DNA from: an uncultured Bacteroidota bacterium
Lineage (GTDB): Bacteria > Bacteroidota > Bacteroidia > AKYH767-A > 2013-40CM-41-45
NCBI GenBank assembly: GCA_937871435.1
Contig: CALMQM010000004.1
Span: forward strand, 1-37,448
Length of the DNA stretch: 37,448 nucleotides
Reading direction: 5' to 3'
In this document: positions 1 through 9,179 of the stretch, piece by piece
How positions within the stretch are numbered: position 1 is the stretch's first letter
Layout: each line of letters begins with the position of its first letter
Notes under the pieces: model-generated
Databases searched by the model: none
What the model was told of the DNA's origin: nothing
The model's input: only the letters and a program-made list of their open reading frames with translations
Translations under genes and position numbers: made by a program

Positions 1-1632
1 ATGTTCATGAACTACATGGACTATACCGATGACAACGCGATGAACATGTTCACCAACGGTCAATCAACGCGTATGGCTGCACTTTTCAGCACCGGAGGTA
101 CACGTTCAGCTATACTTAACTCCCTTGGTTGTGTTGCTCCTACTACAACTTGTAACGTTCCTACCGGGATGGCAACGGCAAGTATCACTTCTACCAGTGC
201 TACACTGAACTGGACTGCTGTTTCTGGTGCTGTTTCTTATAATGTTCAATACAGAATTGTTGGTGCTGCGAACTGGACTTCCACTACATCTACAACAAAC
301 TCCAAAGCAATTTCCGGTCTTACTGCTTCTTCGAATTACGAATGGCAGGTATCGACAGTATGTTCTGCCGGAAGCAGCGCTTTCACTTCTTCAACAAATT
401 TCACAACTTCAGCTGTAGCAACCTGTAATGCACCTACAGGTATGTCTACTGCAAGCATCACTTCTTCGACTGCAACACTGAACTGGACTGCTGTTTCAGG
501 TGCTGTTTCTTATAATGTTCAATACAGAATTGTAGGTGCTGCGAACTGGACTACCACCACATCTACAACAAACTCCAAAGCAATTTCCGGTCTTACTGCC
601 TCTTCGAATTATGAATGGCAGGTTGCTACAGTATGTTCAGGTGGTACAAGCGCATTTACAGCTTCAACCAATTTCACCACTGCTGCTGCCGCTTCTTGCG
701 GAACTCCGACAGGACTCACAAGTACTTCTGTTAGCAGTTCAGGAGCAACATTGAACTGGACGGCTGTTTCCGGTGCAACAAGCTACAACATTCAATATAG
801 AATTGTAGGCGCTGGCAACTGGACAAGCACTACAAGTACTACTAATTCCAAAGCGATTGCTGGTCTCACTGCTTCTTCTAATTACGAATGGCAGGTACAG
901 GCTGTTTGCTCAGTCGGTTCGAGTGCGTTTACGGCATCTTCTACATTCACTACCTCTGCATCTTCTGCATGCTCTGATGTATACGAATCAAACAACACCA
1001 GCGGAACCGCGAAGACAATTCCAACCAACACCAATATCGTTGCGATGATCGGAACTACGACCGATTCAGACTGGTTCAAATTCACGACTACATCACCAAA
1101 TACGTATGTTCGGGTGAACCTCACCAATCTACCATTTGACTACGATATTCGTTTGTATAACTCTTCTGTTTCACAGCTTGGAATTTCTCAGGCAGGTGGT
1201 ACTACAAGTGAGCAAATTATCCGTAACACAACATCTGCGACTACATATTATGTACGCGTGTATGGTTACAATGGAGCTATGAGCACTACTTCTTGTTATA
1301 CACTTCGTATCAATGTAGGCTCCACAGCTTTCCGTACTCTCGAAGATATCGTTGCGGATGCGGGTACAATGCCTGCTAAAAATGACTTCACTCTGTTCCC
1401 GAATCCTGCGAAAGATGAAGTGAATGTTGCATTCACTGCACTGCAGGATGAGTCAATTCAGATTCGTGTATTTGACATGGTTGGTAAAACAGTCCGTGAT
1501 GAACACATGGAAGTTGTTGAAGGCTTTAACAAATTCAACTTCGATATGACAAGTTTCAACAAAGGAATTTACTTCGTTGAGTTGACTAATTCTTCTGAAA
1601 GAATTGTGAAAAAACTCATTCTTGAGAAATAA
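1..1632 (+). CDS. Secreted M43-type metalloprotease, 3' part: three FN3 domains, PPC domain, T9SS sorting domain
   Basis: The reading frame is open from base 1, so the gene is cut by the window edge and its true start lies upstream. The first ~30 residues (NYMDYTDD, then MFTNGQ) look like the end of a pappalysin-type (M43) zinc metalloprotease domain, where a Met-containing MDY segment follows the active site. The HExxH catalytic motif itself would be outside the window. Three fibronectin type III repeats follow at about residues 50-138, 141-229 and 232-320. A pre-peptidase C-terminal (PPC) domain lies at about 325-440, with DVYESNNT and DSDWFKF. A T9SS type A sorting domain ends the protein (about 462-543: LFPNPAKDE, then GIYFVEL and KKLILEK). 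The protein is therefore probably exported across the outer membrane and released or surface-bound. A strong hairpin terminator follows. The protease assignment rests on a short remnant; the FN3 and sorting domains are clear. Confidence 0.82.
   Translation: MFMNYMDYTDDNAMNMFTNGQSTRMAALFSTGGTRSAILNSLGCVAPTTTCNVPTGMATASITSTSATLNWTAVSGAVSYNVQYRIVGAANWTSTTSTTNSKAISGLTASSNYEWQVSTVCSAGSSAFTSSTNFTTSAVATCNAPTGMSTASITSSTATLNWTAVSGAVSYNVQYRIVGAANWTTTTSTTNSKAISGLTASSNYEWQVATVCSGGTSAFTASTNFTTAAAASCGTPTGLTSTSVSSSGATLNWTAVSGATSYNIQYRIVGAGNWTSTTSTTNSKAIAGLTASSNYEWQVQAVCSVGSSAFTASSTFTTSASSACSDVYESNNTSGTAKTIPTNTNIVAMIGTTTDSDWFKFTTTSPNTYVRVNLTNLPFDYDIRLYNSSVSQLGISQAGGTTSEQIIRNTTSATTYYVRVYGYNGAMSTTSCYTLRINVGSTAFRTLEDIVADAGTMPAKNDFTLFPNPAKDEVNVAFTALQDESIQIRVFDMVGKTVRDEHMEVVEGFNKFNFDMTSFNKGIYFVELTNSSERIVKKLILEK
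148..963 (+). repeat. Three tandem 273-bp repeats encoding FN3 domains
   Basis: Units begin near 148, 421 and 694, giving a 273-bp (91-codon) period. Units 1 and 2 are nearly identical at DNA level over long stretches (for example the segments encoding LNWTAVSGAVSYNVQYRI). Unit 3 has diverged more, mostly at synonymous sites. This points to fairly recent tandem duplication inside the gene, and copy number could vary between strains. Confidence 0.85.
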
Positions 1633-1653
1633 AATATCAATTCTTTTTACAAT

Positions 1654-1684
1654 AAAAAACCCGGTAAGATTTACCGGGTTTTTT
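1654..1684 (+). terminator. Intrinsic terminator, probably bidirectional
   Basis: An 8-bp perfect stem (CCCGGTAA at 1660-1667 with TTACCGGG at 1671-1678) has a 3-nt loop and is flanked by six A on the left and six T on the right. It lies 22 bp after the stop of the metalloprotease gene and faces the convergent TonB-domain gene, so it could stop transcription from both sides. Confidence 0.9.
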
Positions 1685-1740
1685 ATTGACTTTTTTTGGG
1701 TGCTGATTAAAGAGTTCTTCACGAATCCTCGTGAATATTG

Positions 1741-2163
1741 TCACTTCATATCCTTCGGTAATATAAAATCCACAGGAAGTATGTATTGAACGTCCACAGC
1801 AGAACCTCCCGCACTTCCGGGAGTCCAGTCCGGCATCAGTTTCAACACTCGAATAGCTTCATTATCCAACTCCTCGTTTACACCGCTAAGGATGCGTATA
1901 TCCTTGATCTTACCTTTTCTGTCGACCATAAATCCTGCATATACCCTACCCTGGATATGGTTCAATTTAGCCTGAGCAGGATAGGTCATGTTCGCTTTCA
2001 TAAAACTTTGCAAACTATCTGCTCCACCCGGAAATTGAGGTTGTACCTGTACTACACTCACTCCAAAACCGGATTTAACTCTATCGTTGTCCTTTGGAGC
2101 CGGTTTCTGTCCATATACAATTACGGCATTGATCAGTAGAAGGGGGAAAATGAATTTTTTCAT
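1741..2163 (-). CDS. Periplasmic TonB C-terminal domain protein (140 aa)
   Basis: The N-terminus has a signal peptide-like segment (MKKFIFPLLLINAVIVYG then Q). The rest, about residues 45-135, is a TonB C-terminal fold: SFMKANMTYPAQA, GRVYAGFMVDRKGKI, then EAIRVLKLMPDWTPG. In classical TonB an uncleaved membrane anchor and a Pro-rich spacer carry this domain; here the spacer is missing and the N-terminus looks cleavable. The protein may thus be an adaptor or a stand-alone periplasmic partner rather than an energy transducer working with ExbBD, none of which is nearby. It is monocistronic, with its own promoter (2211-2242) and a shared terminator on the far side. Confidence 0.8.
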   Translation of the reverse strand: MKKFIFPLLLINAVIVYGQKPAPKDNDRVKSGFGVSVVQVQPQFPGGADSLQSFMKANMTYPAQAKLNHIQGRVYAGFMVDRKGKIKDIRILSGVNEELDNEAIRVLKLMPDWTPGSAGGSAVDVQYILPVDFILPKDMK

Positions 2164-2210
2164 TGTTTGATGCTTGGGTAATTCGGATGTTATTCATTCC
2201 AATTCTTTTT

Positions 2211-2242
2211 CAAACCTAGTATTTTCACCCCGAAAATCCAAA
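2211..2242 (-). promoter_or_regulatory. Bacteroidota-type promoter of the TonB-domain gene
   Basis: On the minus strand, TTTG (2239-2242) is followed after 20 bp by TAGGTTTG (2211-2218), matching the Bacteroidota TTTG / TAnnTTTG pattern. Using the geometry seen at the SRP RNA, transcription would begin near 2206, about 43 nt before the ATG. Confidence 0.6.
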
Positions 2243-2323
2243 CCAACCTCATTTGTGACAATAGATATACCATCATCTATGGTAAAAACTGTACATTGTT
2301 AAAAGTTAATTAAGCGGAAATCC

Positions 2324-4870
2324 ATGAATTATAGAATTTTGATTTATCCGATAGCTGCCTGCTTTGGTTTAGCTATCCTGTTAGAAGGTTGTGCCTCCAA
2401 GGTTGAACAAAAACTGAATAATTCCAGAGAAGAAAAAGAAGAACATTCCGCATGGGATGCTTTACAGTTTTTAAGCACAAGTCAATCCTACCCTTTTCAG
2501 GATATCCCGGCGGATGCATATCAAAAAGCTCAGGAATATTACAGGACTCATTTCAATAAATCGTCATCTCTGCAAAACAGAATGGCTGTTTCGCCATGGC
2601 AAAACATCGGACCGAACAATGTAGGCGGAAGAACTTTAGGAATGGCTATCGATCCACACGATTCTGCAACTATCTGGATGGGTTCCGCTTCCGGAGGATT
2701 ATGGAAATCAACAAGCGGTGGGATTGGTTTCAATGCATGGCAATATATCCCTACAGGATTTCCGGTACGGGGAGTAAGTTGCATTCTGATTAATCCGAAT
2801 AACCCCCAAATCATGTACATCGGAACAGGTGAATCCTACAGCTACGGAAGTACTGTAAACGGACTCATCACCCGTCCGACAAGAGGTTCTGTTGGCATTG
2901 GAATTCTCAAGTCATCAGATGGAGGTCTCACCTGGACACAAAGTCTCAACTGGCAATACAACCAGGCAAGAGGTGTTTGGGACATGGTGTGTAATCCTTC
3001 CAATCCTGACATCATTTATGCTGCTACTACTGAAGGTATCTATAAGTCAACTGATGGCGGAACAACCTGGAATATCTCTCTGAATCAACACATGGTAATG
3101 GACCTGCTCATTGATCCTGTAGATGCAAATGTTGTGTATGCTGGTGTAGGGAATGTCGATTCAACCAATGCAGGAATATACAGGACTATCAATGGCGGAT
3201 CAAATTGGTCCCGACTCAACAATGGATTGCCACCGGCCGCTACCGGAAGAATTACTCTAGCACTAAACCCTCTGAATCATAATTCTGTTCTTGCATTGGT
3301 TGCAGATCTCTACTCAACTATCGGGATCTACAGATCATACGATAAAGGTTCAAGCTGGACATCTATCAACGGACTCATGGAAATTGTTTCATATCAGGGC
3401 TGGTATGCAAAAGGATTGTGTTTTAAAAATGATGACAGTACCAAAATTTTGCTTGGAGGAGTAGATGTTTTTCGGTCTGATTTGTCCGGAGACTTCCCGT
3501 ATCAGCTTCCGAATTATTTCCTCGTGCACTCGGATGTTCACGATATCGTATGTAGCACGACAGATCCGAATAAAGCCTATATTTTGACAGATGGTGGCTT
3601 GTATCGCACGGATGATTTCGGTGATAATTTTTACGACTGCAATGATGGATACGTTACTTCACAATCTTACATCGGTTCGGTATCCATGCAGAACGGTGAT
3701 CTCATGCTTAGTGGATTGCAGGATAATAACACTGTTCGATACGATGGAAGCATTTACTGGACACCTGTAGTAGGTGGTGATGGTTCGTTTAATGCCATTG
3801 ATCCAATCACAGATCAGTTTCAATTTGCATCGCTCCAATACCTGAATGTGATGAAGTCATATGATGCCGGACAATCTTTCAACCAGGCAATCATTTCCAA
3901 TTCAGCCAGTCCTTTCGGAGGAAATTCAGCGGCATTTATCGCTCCATTTGTACTGGCAGCTTCAAACTCAAGTGTGATTTATGCCGGTGGAGATTCTCTT
4001 TACAGAAGCGATGATGGCGGACAATCCTTTTACCATCCGGGCAATCAACAACTGGATCATGGAAATCTTGCATTGAGCATCGCGACATCGTATTTCAATG
4101 AAGATAGTGTGTACATATGTACGGCTCCTTCTGATTCCTTTCAGATGCACGTGCTGCTCAGCACTGATGGAGGCGTAACTCTACTCGACAGATCAAGTGG
4201 TCTGCCAAACAGATATCCGCGTGATTTGGCCGTCGATCCATTCGACAGTAGAATTGTTTATGTAGCCTTTTCCGGTTTTGGCAGTGGACATTTATTCAAA
4301 TCCTTCAATGCAGGAGTAAGCTGGAATGATATCAGCACTTCATTACCTGACATTCCATTCCATTGTATTACCGTGGATCCGATTCATCCGGATACACTGT
4401 ATGCGGGATGTGATTTAGGAGTTTTTGTTTCCGCTGATGGTGGTCAGCATTGGGATGCATTCAACCAGGGACTCCCCGAAGGTGTCATGGTATTTGATCT
4501 GCAATTATCACCGGCAGACAATTCTTTAGTCGCATTTACCCATGGCAACGGAACATACAAAGCAGATTTAAGCAGTCTACCTGTTGGAACACATTCAACA
4601 ACCGATGCAGTATCAGATTTTACACTTATCTCAAATCCTGTGCGTTCATTGCTTTCATGCAGGATCAATTCAAACCGATCCTTCAATGCAGATTTTGTGA
4701 TTCATACGATCGATGGGAAGCGTGTTAATTTCAGTTTAAGTAAATCTGTTTCCTCCGGAAGAACAATCATTGATATTCCTGTATCCGAATTAGCAAACGG
4801 GATCTACTTCATTACGATGAATACCGGAGAGAAAAAATACACAAGGAAATTTCTAAAAGTAAATGAATAA
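2324..4870 (+). CDS. Asp-box (BNR/sortilin VPS10-like) propeller protein with T9SS sorting domain
   Basis: The 848-residue product carries about ten Asp-box turns of the form S-x-D-x-G-x-x-W/F spread over residues ~100-740 (for example SSDGGLTWT, STDGGTTWN, RSDDGGQSF, SADGGQHWD). This pattern is typical of the beta-propellers of sortilin-like and GH74 xyloglucanase-like proteins. I cannot pick out GH74 catalytic acids with confidence, so an enzyme activity is not claimed. The last ~80 residues form a T9SS type A sorting domain (ISNPVRSLL, IDGKRV, NGIYFITM, RKFLKV). The N-terminus has a hydrophobic segment ending LEGC at residues 20-23, which resembles a lipobox with an unusual Glu at -2. A surface or secreted propeller protein is likely; substrate unknown. 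I found no good promoter match upstream. Confidence 0.83.
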   Translation: MNYRILIYPIAACFGLAILLEGCASKVEQKLNNSREEKEEHSAWDALQFLSTSQSYPFQDIPADAYQKAQEYYRTHFNKSSSLQNRMAVSPWQNIGPNNVGGRTLGMAIDPHDSATIWMGSASGGLWKSTSGGIGFNAWQYIPTGFPVRGVSCILINPNNPQIMYIGTGESYSYGSTVNGLITRPTRGSVGIGILKSSDGGLTWTQSLNWQYNQARGVWDMVCNPSNPDIIYAATTEGIYKSTDGGTTWNISLNQHMVMDLLIDPVDANVVYAGVGNVDSTNAGIYRTINGGSNWSRLNNGLPPAATGRITLALNPLNHNSVLALVADLYSTIGIYRSYDKGSSWTSINGLMEIVSYQGWYAKGLCFKNDDSTKILLGGVDVFRSDLSGDFPYQLPNYFLVHSDVHDIVCSTTDPNKAYILTDGGLYRTDDFGDNFYDCNDGYVTSQSYIGSVSMQNGDLMLSGLQDNNTVRYDGSIYWTPVVGGDGSFNAIDPITDQFQFASLQYLNVMKSYDAGQSFNQAIISNSASPFGGNSAAFIAPFVLAASNSSVIYAGGDSLYRSDDGGQSFYHPGNQQLDHGNLALSIATSYFNEDSVYICTAPSDSFQMHVLLSTDGGVTLLDRSSGLPNRYPRDLAVDPFDSRIVYVAFSGFGSGHLFKSFNAGVSWNDISTSLPDIPFHCITVDPIHPDTLYAGCDLGVFVSADGGQHWDAFNQGLPEGVMVFDLQLSPADNSLVAFTHGNGTYKADLSSLPVGTHSTTDAVSDFTLISNPVRSLLSCRINSNRSFNADFVIHTIDGKRVNFSLSKSVSSGRTIIDIPVSELANGIYFITMNTGEKKYTRKFLKVNE

Positions 4871-4897
4871 GGGTGGTTGTATTAACAGCCACCCTTT
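4869..4897 (+). terminator. Hairpin between convergent genes, likely bidirectional terminator
   Basis: AAGGGTGG (4869-4876) pairs with CCACCCTT (4889-4896), and the stem extends inward by a G-U and three more pairs. It overlaps the stop codon of the propeller gene. The T-run after it is short (TTT), so it is a modest terminator. Confidence 0.65.
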
Positions 4898-4927
4898 AGA
4901 AAATCAGGTTCAGATTATCTCTGAAAT

Positions 4928-5485
4928 TCAGAGTTTCGCATCTTCTGCACTCACGGTCCGTTTCTTTCCTTTTTCAATCACAATCTGATGCATACGTTCT
5001 ACTACATACAATGTGGCAGGACAATATTCAATATTTTGTTTGTGAGTTCCTGCTACATACAATTTGAAATCAGTATTCTGTGTGTGCGGAAATCCGCTGC
5101 AATCTTTCGGACGCACGGAATAGATTGAACACTTATTGTCTTTTTTCAAAAACTGACACGGAACATTTTTATTCATGATATCCCCTGTTTCATCAAAGTA
5201 GAGATATTTATCAAAGTACTCCTGATAACTCATGCCAAGATGTTTTGATATTCTCTGTACATCCGCTTTTTTATAAGTAGGAGACATTGTCTTGCAACAA
5301 TTGGCACATTCAAGACAATCTATCCTTTCAAATGCTTGTTTATGCAATGCTTTTGCCAGGTTGTCAAGGCCCCTGATTTTACGGTGTGTAACTCCACGCA
5401 GAAAAGTAATGTATGTTTTTTTCTTTTTCTTTAGCGTAGATTTCATGTAATCAATTGGCTTGCGTATCTGATCTTTCTTTGACAT
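4928..5485 (-). CDS. YkgJ-family cysteine-cluster protein (putative Zn/Fe-binding)
   Basis: This 185-residue cytoplasmic protein has the family hallmarks: an N-terminal cluster CLECANCCK (CxxCxxCC), then VPCQFL, NKCSIY, and RPKDCSGFP. These eight or so cysteines are the expected ligands of a metal centre in the YkgJ/CxxCxxCC family, whose biochemical role is not settled. The N-terminus is very basic (a KKKKK run). The gene lies downstream of the DUF5686 gene but has its own promoter, with the -33 box in the end of that gene, so it is probably transcribed separately. Confidence 0.85.
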   Translation of the reverse strand: MSKKDQIRKPIDYMKSTLKKKKKTYITFLRGVTHRKIRGLDNLAKALHKQAFERIDCLECANCCKTMSPTYKKADVQRISKHLGMSYQEYFDKYLYFDETGDIMNKNVPCQFLKKDNKCSIYSVRPKDCSGFPHTQNTDFKLYVAGTHKQNIEYCPATLYVVERMHQIVIEKGKKRTVSAEDAKL

Positions 5486-5543
5486 GAGTTGTTTTTTGAT
5501 GCTCAGGCAGGATTGCCGGTTTCTGTTTATTTTAATTCGTGCG

Positions 5544-5573
5544 CAAAAATATCATTTATCTGTTTACTGCAAA
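5544..5573 (-). promoter_or_regulatory. Bacteroidota-type promoter of the YkgJ-family gene
   Basis: On the minus strand TTTG (5570-5573) is followed after 18 bp by TATTTTTG (5544-5551). The -33 box lies inside the last codons of the DUF5686 gene. The predicted start is near 5539, about 54 nt before the ATG. Confidence 0.6.
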
Positions 5574-8047
5574 TCAAGTGAACGTTTAATTCCAAACAGG
5601 AAACCGATGGTACTTTTCCGGCCATCATATAAGGATGTAAACAATTCTACCCGAAAGGTTCCAAATTTCTCCACACCAATGGTGAATTCCATGTAGTTCT
5701 TCAATACATCTGTAGTCAGATAATGAAATCCTGCTATCTCATTCAACTTAAACTTACGAATGAATGGAATTTTATTCAGTAGAAATCCACCCAGATTCAA
5801 CTCCGCATGACCTTCCAGAGAAGATTTATATGTACTGTAGGTGTAATAGTCAAGATTCTTGAATTCCGCCAGTTTAAATCCACTCAGCCATGTTTTGTTT
5901 CCCAGAAAATGAGAATAATCCATGAAATACATTTTTTTTCTTGAAAGAAAATCACTTCCGCGTACTAAATAATTCAATTTTCCGAACAAGCCAAGATTCA
6001 TTTCATCTTCCAACCCGGCTGACACAAGATCATATTCCACATCTCCACCGGCTATTGCAAGCGCTTTTCTGTAATTCAAACGAAGCGTAGGAAATTTGGA
6101 ACCGAGTATATATTTGCCCTCTGGTCGATCAGCGTATTTCTGCCCGAAACGAATTCTGAATGACAATTCCGCGAGAAATGATTCATTCACCGGAAAGGCA
6201 ATACTGTCAGCTCCGGGAGCGATTGGTGAATTGGATGTATACTTTCTTTTATCACTATTACTGAAGCTGAAGTCACTGGTATTTTGCAATGCAGTTCGGC
6301 TGGCATATTCCAGCATGGTTCCAAGAACAAAACCGTTGAACAATTCAAAACGATGTGATGCTTTCACAAATCGTTTCTCATACATTTTCATGTAATTCTT
6401 TCTGGAAATAAGAGAGTACAGAGAATTTACCAAAGGAGAAACCGGTTTGTCTGAATTGTATTGCTCCACTACTGAACCTGCAGTGGCACTCAGTACTGCA
6501 AGGGAATGTACATTGTATCTGTACGTGCTTTCGAGTGAACCATTGAAATGTTTATTGGAGAATCCATAACGGACATCAGGATGAAGAATAAATTCTCTTC
6601 TGTCTTCATCATCAAATCCTTTTCGATAGAGCATTCCAAGATGAGCAACCCACCCTTCTACCGTATTGAATTGTACATCTTCCAACAAAGAAGAAAAGGA
6701 AATACTTATGTGTGAAAAGCTTCTTTCCCAGATGTAGCCGTTAATCAGATTCCCCGCCTTGAAGCGGTTATTTACCCTATCTACTGAATCACGATATGGT
6801 TTTGATTCATAGACAATCCTCGTACTGTCCTTTCGATGATAATCTGTTTCTTCGGTCTTTGTTAACGGAACCGGACGAACACCTGTCCAATATGTGGAAT
6901 CCTTTTTATTGGCGTCCTTGTTCACATTCATCACCTGTCCGCTGAAATATCCTTTTTGAAATTCCGGATGCAGATTATATCCGCTATAGACACCGAGCAC
7001 AGTTCCTATACCATGAAATCCCAATGCTCTGAATTCAAAATCAAACTCATTACTAAACGGCATCCAGGTATCGGCGTCAACAGAAATATAGTTCTGACGA
7101 ATTCTGAAAGTATCCACAAACTCGATCTGCTGATTTCTTGTTACAAATAAATCAGCACTGTGAATCCGCCAGGAATCTTCCACGATATAAATATCTCCTG
7201 TGAAAACTGGATCATTCTTTCGTTTAGGAATGACTTTGATTTTATTGACTAATTGATTGTTCTCGACAAATGTTCCTTCCAGTTTGAAATTGTAATAAAA
7301 CAAGGCACTGCCTGAAACCGGCGAAACAAATCCCCGTGGAGAAAGCCCATCAATTTCAACGAGATTTTCATAAAAATTAACATTCAAATCAGAAGCCTGA
7401 TTAAAGCTGTACGTTCTTGGATTCCCGCTGACTTTAGAAGAAATCATTTCTTCCTTTACTTTCTCCGGACGTTTGAATGAAAGATGTGAAACAGATTCAC
7501 TCAGATAAAAAATCTTAGTTGATGAATCCATAAATTCTTCAACCTGCACATCCTGTCCAAGAAATTTTTTAGGATAAGCCAATAGTTTCTGTGTTGATTT
7601 TACATATGCATTGCACTGGTAACTTTCAACCTGATCGAGATAGAATTTTCTTTTCTTTTGCGCCTTGCGTATAATCGCATAAGCCGGATCTTCCGCATCT
7701 GCCTTAATATTGACCTCATGAAGTAAATAAGATTCCGGTAACAATTGAATATCCAATCGGACAGCTGAATTCTCAATCACAACTTTTTTCTTCACCGATT
7801 TGTAACCGATAAAACGAAAATTCAAAATGTATTCCCCAGGATTCAAATCGAAGAAATATTCTCCGTCCATATTTGAAGTGGTTCCGATAGTTGTTCCTTC
7901 GAGGTAAGTATTGACGAATGGTAATGGCTGATTCTGTTCATCACGAATAATTCCACTAACCTTCACCGCCTGAACCATTCCGCCTTGTAAGACGAACAGA
8001 AAGAGGACGCAGAAATATTTAATTAAATGATTAGCGTATTGTTTCAT
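5564..8047 (-). CDS. DUF5686 outer-membrane protein with N-terminal carboxypeptidase-regulatory-like domain
   Basis: A signal peptide (about residues 1-27) precedes a CarboxypepD_reg-like beta-sandwich (about 28-115: VSGIIRDEQNQPLPFVNTYL, then GTTSNMDGEYFF). The long remainder is of the DUF5686 type, a predicted beta-barrel found in Bacteroidota, ending with aromatic alternating strands (FGTFRVELFTSLYDG, GFLFGIKRSL). The N-terminal module resembles that of SusC-like TonB-dependent receptors, but I see no TonB plug domain. It is the last gene of a four-gene operon, and its ATG overlaps the end of the GT4 gene by 17 nt, which suggests translational coupling. Its function is unknown; the linkage to two glycosyltransferases suggests a role with a glycan or lipid-linked sugar at the cell surface, which is inference. 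Confidence 0.85.
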   Translation of the reverse strand: MKQYANHLIKYFCVLFLFVLQGGMVQAVKVSGIIRDEQNQPLPFVNTYLEGTTIGTTSNMDGEYFFDLNPGEYILNFRFIGYKSVKKKVVIENSAVRLDIQLLPESYLLHEVNIKADAEDPAYAIIRKAQKKRKFYLDQVESYQCNAYVKSTQKLLAYPKKFLGQDVQVEEFMDSSTKIFYLSESVSHLSFKRPEKVKEEMISSKVSGNPRTYSFNQASDLNVNFYENLVEIDGLSPRGFVSPVSGSALFYYNFKLEGTFVENNQLVNKIKVIPKRKNDPVFTGDIYIVEDSWRIHSADLFVTRNQQIEFVDTFRIRQNYISVDADTWMPFSNEFDFEFRALGFHGIGTVLGVYSGYNLHPEFQKGYFSGQVMNVNKDANKKDSTYWTGVRPVPLTKTEETDYHRKDSTRIVYESKPYRDSVDRVNNRFKAGNLINGYIWERSFSHISISFSSLLEDVQFNTVEGWVAHLGMLYRKGFDDEDRREFILHPDVRYGFSNKHFNGSLESTYRYNVHSLAVLSATAGSVVEQYNSDKPVSPLVNSLYSLISRKNYMKMYEKRFVKASHRFELFNGFVLGTMLEYASRTALQNTSDFSFSNSDKRKYTSNSPIAPGADSIAFPVNESFLAELSFRIRFGQKYADRPEGKYILGSKFPTLRLNYRKALAIAGGDVEYDLVSAGLEDEMNLGLFGKLNYLVRGSDFLSRKKMYFMDYSHFLGNKTWLSGFKLAEFKNLDYYTYSTYKSSLEGHAELNLGGFLLNKIPFIRKFKLNEIAGFHYLTTDVLKNYMEFTIGVEKFGTFRVELFTSLYDGRKSTIGFLFGIKRSLDLQ

Positions 8048-9155
8048 AAAGACGAATTATACCCTGCACAAATGATGTCCATGAAAATCGTGCTTTTTCT
8101 GTTTGTGCATTTTTTGAAAATTCTGATTCCCTGTTGTTGTTGTAAAAATCCAGAATAGCGTCTGCAATGGATGTAGCAGATATTTCTGTTACATATCCAA
8201 CTTTTCCCTGAGGTACAATTTCAGCCAAACCACCGACATTGGTAACAAGCATCGGCCTGTTGAAATGATATGCAATTTGTGTTATTCCACTCTGTGTGGC
8301 ACTGCGGTAAGGCTGAACCACTAAATCGGCGGCACAGAAATAATTCTTCACCTTTTCTTTTGAAACAAAAGAAGTATGTAAAATAACTTTGTCGCCAAGT
8401 TTTCCCAATAACTCTGCATAGTGTTTTTCATTTTCATAAAACTCCCCGGCAATCATCAAACGAACACCAAGATCTCTTACACGGGAATCGTGCATTGCTT
8501 CAAGCAGGAGGTCAAGTCCTTTGTACGGGCGGATGAAACCAAAGAACAGAATCAACTTTTCGTATGGAAGAATATTTAATTCTTTTCTCGCATCTTCTTT
8601 CGAAACAGAAGAACCGAACAGAGAATAGATCGGATGCGGAAGAAATACTTTGGGTTTATCCGGAACAAATACATTCAAATCATCCGAAACAGATTGGGAC
8701 AAAGTAACAAAAGCCTGACATCCTTTTACAAAATAACGTGTCAGCATTTTATCTCCGGGCCGCTTCTCGTGTGGAATTACATTATCCGTAATCGCGATCA
8801 CTTTGATTTTTTTTGTTCTCAGCAACCTGACAATACTTCCCAAAGCCGGTGCCATAAAAGGCAACCAATAACGCACAATCACCAGATCAGGATTTTCAGC
8901 GATGATTCGGTGTGCAGTCTTTATCCAGGAAAAAGGATTGATTGAACTGATGGTAGAATCTATCGAAATTCCTTCGGGTGACGGTCCGGTTGAAAATTGA
9001 GTCTTACCGGGAAATAAAATTGATGGATATTGATAGTAGAATGAAAATATCTTGCATGCATGTCCACTTTCAATGAATCCTTTGTACAGAGCTTCATTGA
9101 AATCAGCAATGCCGCCCCGTAATGGATAAGCAGGACCAACAAGTACAACTTTCAA
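8031..9155 (-). CDS. Glycosyltransferase family 4 (GT-B fold), TTG start
   Basis: The 374-residue protein begins with the GT4 N-terminal loop (VVLVGPAYPLRGGIADFN). Its C-terminal Rossmann half has RPYKGLDLLLEAM, then LVVQPYRSATQSGITQIAY and MLVTNVGGLAEIV, the expected nucleotide-sugar binding region. The start codon is TTG: an in-frame stop lies shortly upstream, no nearby ATG exists in frame, and the residues after TTG match where the family begins. A purine-rich AAAGAAGA precedes it. The gene lies 24 bp after GT2 and overlaps DUF5686. It would transfer a sugar from an activated donor; the acceptor cannot be told from sequence. Confidence 0.9.
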   Translation of the reverse strand: MKVVLVGPAYPLRGGIADFNEALYKGFIESGHACKIFSFYYQYPSILFPGKTQFSTGPSPEGISIDSTISSINPFSWIKTAHRIIAENPDLVIVRYWLPFMAPALGSIVRLLRTKKIKVIAITDNVIPHEKRPGDKMLTRYFVKGCQAFVTLSQSVSDDLNVFVPDKPKVFLPHPIYSLFGSSVSKEDARKELNILPYEKLILFFGFIRPYKGLDLLLEAMHDSRVRDLGVRLMIAGEFYENEKHYAELLGKLGDKVILHTSFVSKEKVKNYFCAADLVVQPYRSATQSGITQIAYHFNRPMLVTNVGGLAEIVPQGKVGYVTEISATSIADAILDFYNNNRESEFSKNAQTEKARFSWTSFVQGIIRLYETIR

Positions 9156-9179
9156 TCTTCTTTGGGTTTAATGGAGGTA

